A stretch of DNA of 5,433 nucleotides from CAZRGV01 sp964599655. GTDB taxonomy: Bacteria; Planctomycetota; Planctomycetia; Isosphaerales; Isosphaeraceae. The stretch spans positions 1 through 5,433 of the forward strand of contig CAZRGV010000251.1 of assembly GCA_964599655.1 (NCBI GenBank), read 5' to 3'. Below the pieces are notes generated by a model that was given only the letters and a program-made list of their open reading frames with translations, did not search any database and was not told the DNA's origin. A program made the position numbers and the translations under genes. Positions 3,270-5,433 of the stretch are shown here, piece by piece; position 1 is the first letter of the stretch, and every line of letters begins with the position of its first letter.

Positions 3270-5433
3270 TCAACAGCGACCTCCCACCGGACTGGCTTCG
3301 TCGGGACCGATCGTGTCGAGCTCCTCGTCGCGCGAGGGGAGCCTGTCGACGAACCACTGGATAGTGGCGTAGAAAACCGGGGTGAGGAAGATGCCGAAGA
3401 GGGTGACGCCGAGCATGCCGCCGAAGACGGCCGTCCCGAGCGTCCGCCGCATTTCGGCACCTGCCCCTTCCGCCAGGACCAGGGGCACGACACCGAGGAT
3501 GAACGCCAGCGAGGTCATCACGATCGGCCGGAGCCGGAGCCGGCAGGCTTCCAGCGTGGCCTGACGGCGTTCCTGGCCCGACTCACGCTGCGCCTTGGCG
3601 AACTCGACGATCAGGATCGCGTTCTTGCAGGCCAGACCCACGAGCACGATGAATCCAATCTGAGTAAAGATGTTAATATCCATGTTTGATTGTGAAACGG
3701 CCGTCACTGAGCAGAGAAGGCACATCGGCACGACGAGGATCACGGCCAGGGGCAAGGCCCAGCTTTCGTATTGCGCGGCGAGCACGAGAAAAACCAGCGC
3801 GACCGCCAGGGCGAAGGCGAACATCGCCGTGTTGCCGGTCTGGAGCTGGAGCAACGCCAGCTCGGTCCATTCCGCCTGCATGGTTGACGGCAACTCACGC
3901 TCGGCGACGCGCTGCATTGCCGCGATGCCGTCGCCCGAGCTGACTCCGGGGGCCGGTGCTCCGTTGATCGCCGCGGCCGGGTAGAGGTTATATCGTGTGA
4001 TCATGACCGGGCCATTGGTTTCCTCGATCCGGGCGAGGGTCGAGAAGGGAACCATCTGACCGCGCTCGCCGCGGAACTTGATCCGCTTGAGGTCCTCGAC
4101 CTGGCGGCGGAACCTCGCGTCGCCCTGGACGTTGACCTGCCAGGTCCGGCCGAAGAGGTTGAAGTCGTTGATGTAGAGCGAGCCGAGGTAGACCTGAAGC
4201 GCGTCGAAGACCTCGGCCATTGAGACCCCCTTGGCCTTGGCCATCGTGCGGTCGATGTCGAGGTAGAGCCAGGGCGTGTTGGCGCGGAAGCTGGTGAAGA
4301 GGTCGGCCAGCTTCGGCTGGGCGCTACCGGAGGCGACGACGCGGTCCGCGGTTTCCTGGAGGATCGACATGCCCGAGTCGCCTCGGTCCTCGATGATCAG
4401 CTTAAAACCGCCGGCGGTTCCGAGGCCGTCGACCGGCGGCGCCGAGAAGACGCCAATGAGTCCGTCGGAAACCTCGAGCTGGAGCTTCCGCCGCAATCGG
4501 TCGGCGATCTCCTCGCCGCTGAGACCCGGCTTGGTTCGGTGATGGAACTCGTCGAGCATGACGTACATCGCCCCGAAGTTGGGCGCGTTGGCGCTGAGCA
4601 GGATCGACTGGCCACCGATCGCCAGCGTGTGGCTGACGCCTTCGACCTGGCGCGCCACTTCCTCAACCCGCGCCATCACCCTCCCCGTTTCCTCCGATGA
4701 GGTGGAGTCGGGCAGTTGCACGTTGACAAGCAAGTAACCCTTGTCCTGTGTCGGGATGAAGCCGGCCGGCGTGGTCATCATCCCTTGATAGGTGAGGTAG
4801 AGCAGGCCGCCGTAACCCAGGAGCACGGGGATCGAGCCCCGAAGCAGCAGGCTGACGACCCCGACATAGCCGTTGGTCGCCTTGCGGAAGCCGGCGTTGA
4901 AGCCGGAGAAGAACAGCCCGAGAATCCGGTTGAGCACGCCGCCAATCATCTGCCCGCCGAGCGCTCCCGACGCCGTGGCCAGGACCATCGGCATCCACGA
5001 CGGCGAGCCAGGCGGTAGCGGGTGGCCCCATCGGGTCAGCAGGCCGGGGAGGATCGGCGTGAGGAATTGCCAGCCAAGCCATCCGCCCAGCAGCGCGAAG
5101 GTCACTCTCGGAAGCGGATCGGCCGGCTTCGCGCCGTGCGGCCTCGGCTTGAGCAGCAGGGCCGCCAGAGCCGGGCTGAGGGTCAACGAGTTGAACGCCG
5201 AGATGACCGTCGACGCGGCAATGGTCAACGCGAACTGGCGGAAGAACTGGCCGACGATTCCGGTGATGAACGCGCAAGGCACGAAGACGGCGGTCAGCAC
5301 CAGACCGATCGCGACGACCGGACCGGAGACCTCCTCCATGGCCCGGATCGTCGCGTCTCGAGGAGCCATGCCATCTTCGATATGGTGTTCGACCGCCTCA
5401 ACGACGACGATCGCGTCGTCGACGACGATGCCG
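3270..5433 (-). CDS. RND multidrug efflux permease, AcrB/HAE1 family (partial, N-terminus beyond window)
   Basis: Inner-membrane proton-driven pump subunit that works with a membrane-fusion protein and an outer-membrane channel. About 720 residues are visible, reading from 5432 down to the TGA at 3270-3272; they correspond to AcrB from roughly residue 404 to the end. The first visible residues, GIVVDDAIVVVE, are the TM4 motif with the proton-relay Asp pair (5415-5420). TM10 GLACKNAILIVEFA carries the relay Lys (3624-3626), and TM11 LRLRPIVMTSLAFILG carries the relay Arg and Thr, so proton coupling looks intact. The second periplasmic porter loop lies between TM7 and TM8 and contains typical segments such as LGSLYINDFNLFGR and GQMVPFSTLA. 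An internal Met at 5369 is not the start, since the frame stays open to the window edge. The TM6-TM7 linker is about 60 residues longer than in AcrB and hydrophobic. Substrate is unknown. The gene converges on tRNA-Arg. Confidence 0.95.
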   Translation of the reverse strand, partial: GIVVDDAIVVVEAVEHHIEDGMAPRDATIRAMEEVSGPVVAIGLVLTAVFVPCAFITGIVGQFFRQFALTIAASTVISAFNSLTLSPALAALLLKPRPHGAKPADPLPRVTFALLGGWLGWQFLTPILPGLLTRWGHPLPPGSPSWMPMVLATASGALGGQMIGGVLNRILGLFFSGFNAGFRKATNGYVGVVSLLLRGSIPVLLGYGGLLYLTYQGMMTTPAGFIPTQDKGYLLVNVQLPDSTSSEETGRVMARVEEVARQVEGVSHTLAIGGQSILLSANAPNFGAMYVMLDEFHHRTKPGLSGEEIADRLRRKLQLEVSDGLIGVFSAPPVDGLGTAGGFKLIIEDRGDSGMSILQETADRVVASGSAQPKLADLFTSFRANTPWLYLDIDRTMAKAKGVSMAEVFDALQVYLGSLYINDFNLFGRTWQVNVQGDARFRRQVEDLKRIKFRGERGQMVPFSTLARIEETNGPVMITRYNLYPAAAINGAPAPGVSSGDGIAAMQRVAERELPSTMQAEWTELALLQLQTGNTAMFAFALAVALVFLVLAAQYESWALPLAVILVVPMCLLCSVTAVSQSNMDINIFTQIGFIVLVGLACKNAILIVEFAKAQRESGQERRQATLEACRLRLRPIVMTSLAFILGVVPLVLAEGAGAEMRRTLGTAVFGGMLGVTLFGIFLTPVFYATIQWFVDRLPSRDEELDTIGPDEASPVGGRC

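Noticed and set aside
3239..3364. Short plus-strand frame from ATG 3239 with AGGAC nearby
   Set aside because: Most of it is antisense to the RND C-terminus, and it is only about 41 codons with no recognisable content.
4663..5277. 204-codon minus-strand frame within the RND gene
   Set aside because: It is a frame-shifted shadow of the RND coding sequence; the true frame carries TM and porter motifs throughout.

Overview
The window is high-GC bacterial chromosome. It opens on the last bases of a 16S rRNA gene and ends inside an RND efflux permease gene. The 16S end is not followed by tRNA-Ile, tRNA-Ala and 23S. Instead there is a lone initiator tRNA, a strong terminator and then protein genes, so the rRNA genes appear unlinked. 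Unlinked rRNA genes, high GC, an EF-P with an unmodified-type 'PGN' loop and an RpoD-like sigma factor together suggest a member of the Planctomycetota, perhaps the Isosphaeraceae. That assignment is inference from gene order and protein flavour, not from a database match.

Layout: 1-48, 3' end of 16S with the anti-Shine-Dalgarno; 49-202, spacer with small hairpins; 203-275, tRNA-fMet(CAU); 338-402, a perfect 23-bp stem-loop with a T-rich tail that closes the rRNA/tRNA unit; 530-1093, efp (elongation factor P); 1144-2772, an RpoD-like sigma-70 factor, same strand and 50 bases after efp; 2773-3050, an intergenic region with a three-copy repeat and a clear TTGACA promoter; 3051-3124, tRNA-Arg(CCG); 3133-3159, a textbook terminator; 3160-3269, a gap with nothing recognisable; 3270-5433, minus strand, the C-terminal two thirds of an AcrB/HAE1-type permease that runs off the right edge and converges on the tRNA-Arg gene.

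Functional picture: everything on the left is core information processing. The small ribosomal subunit RNA, the initiator tRNA and EF-P all act at or near formation of the first peptide bonds, and the sigma factor directs RNA polymerase to housekeeping promoters. The sigma factor keeps the residues that read -35 and -10 elements, and the tRNA-Arg promoter in the same window fits that specificity. The efflux permease is a separate, convergent unit.

I see no mobile element, CRISPR array or obvious new system. The points most worth a second look are the EF-P loop tip (Asn in place of Lys/Arg), an extra hydrophobic block in the RND permease, the unusual initiator tRNA stem pairs, the very long perfect terminator palindrome and the repeat set at 2838-2939.
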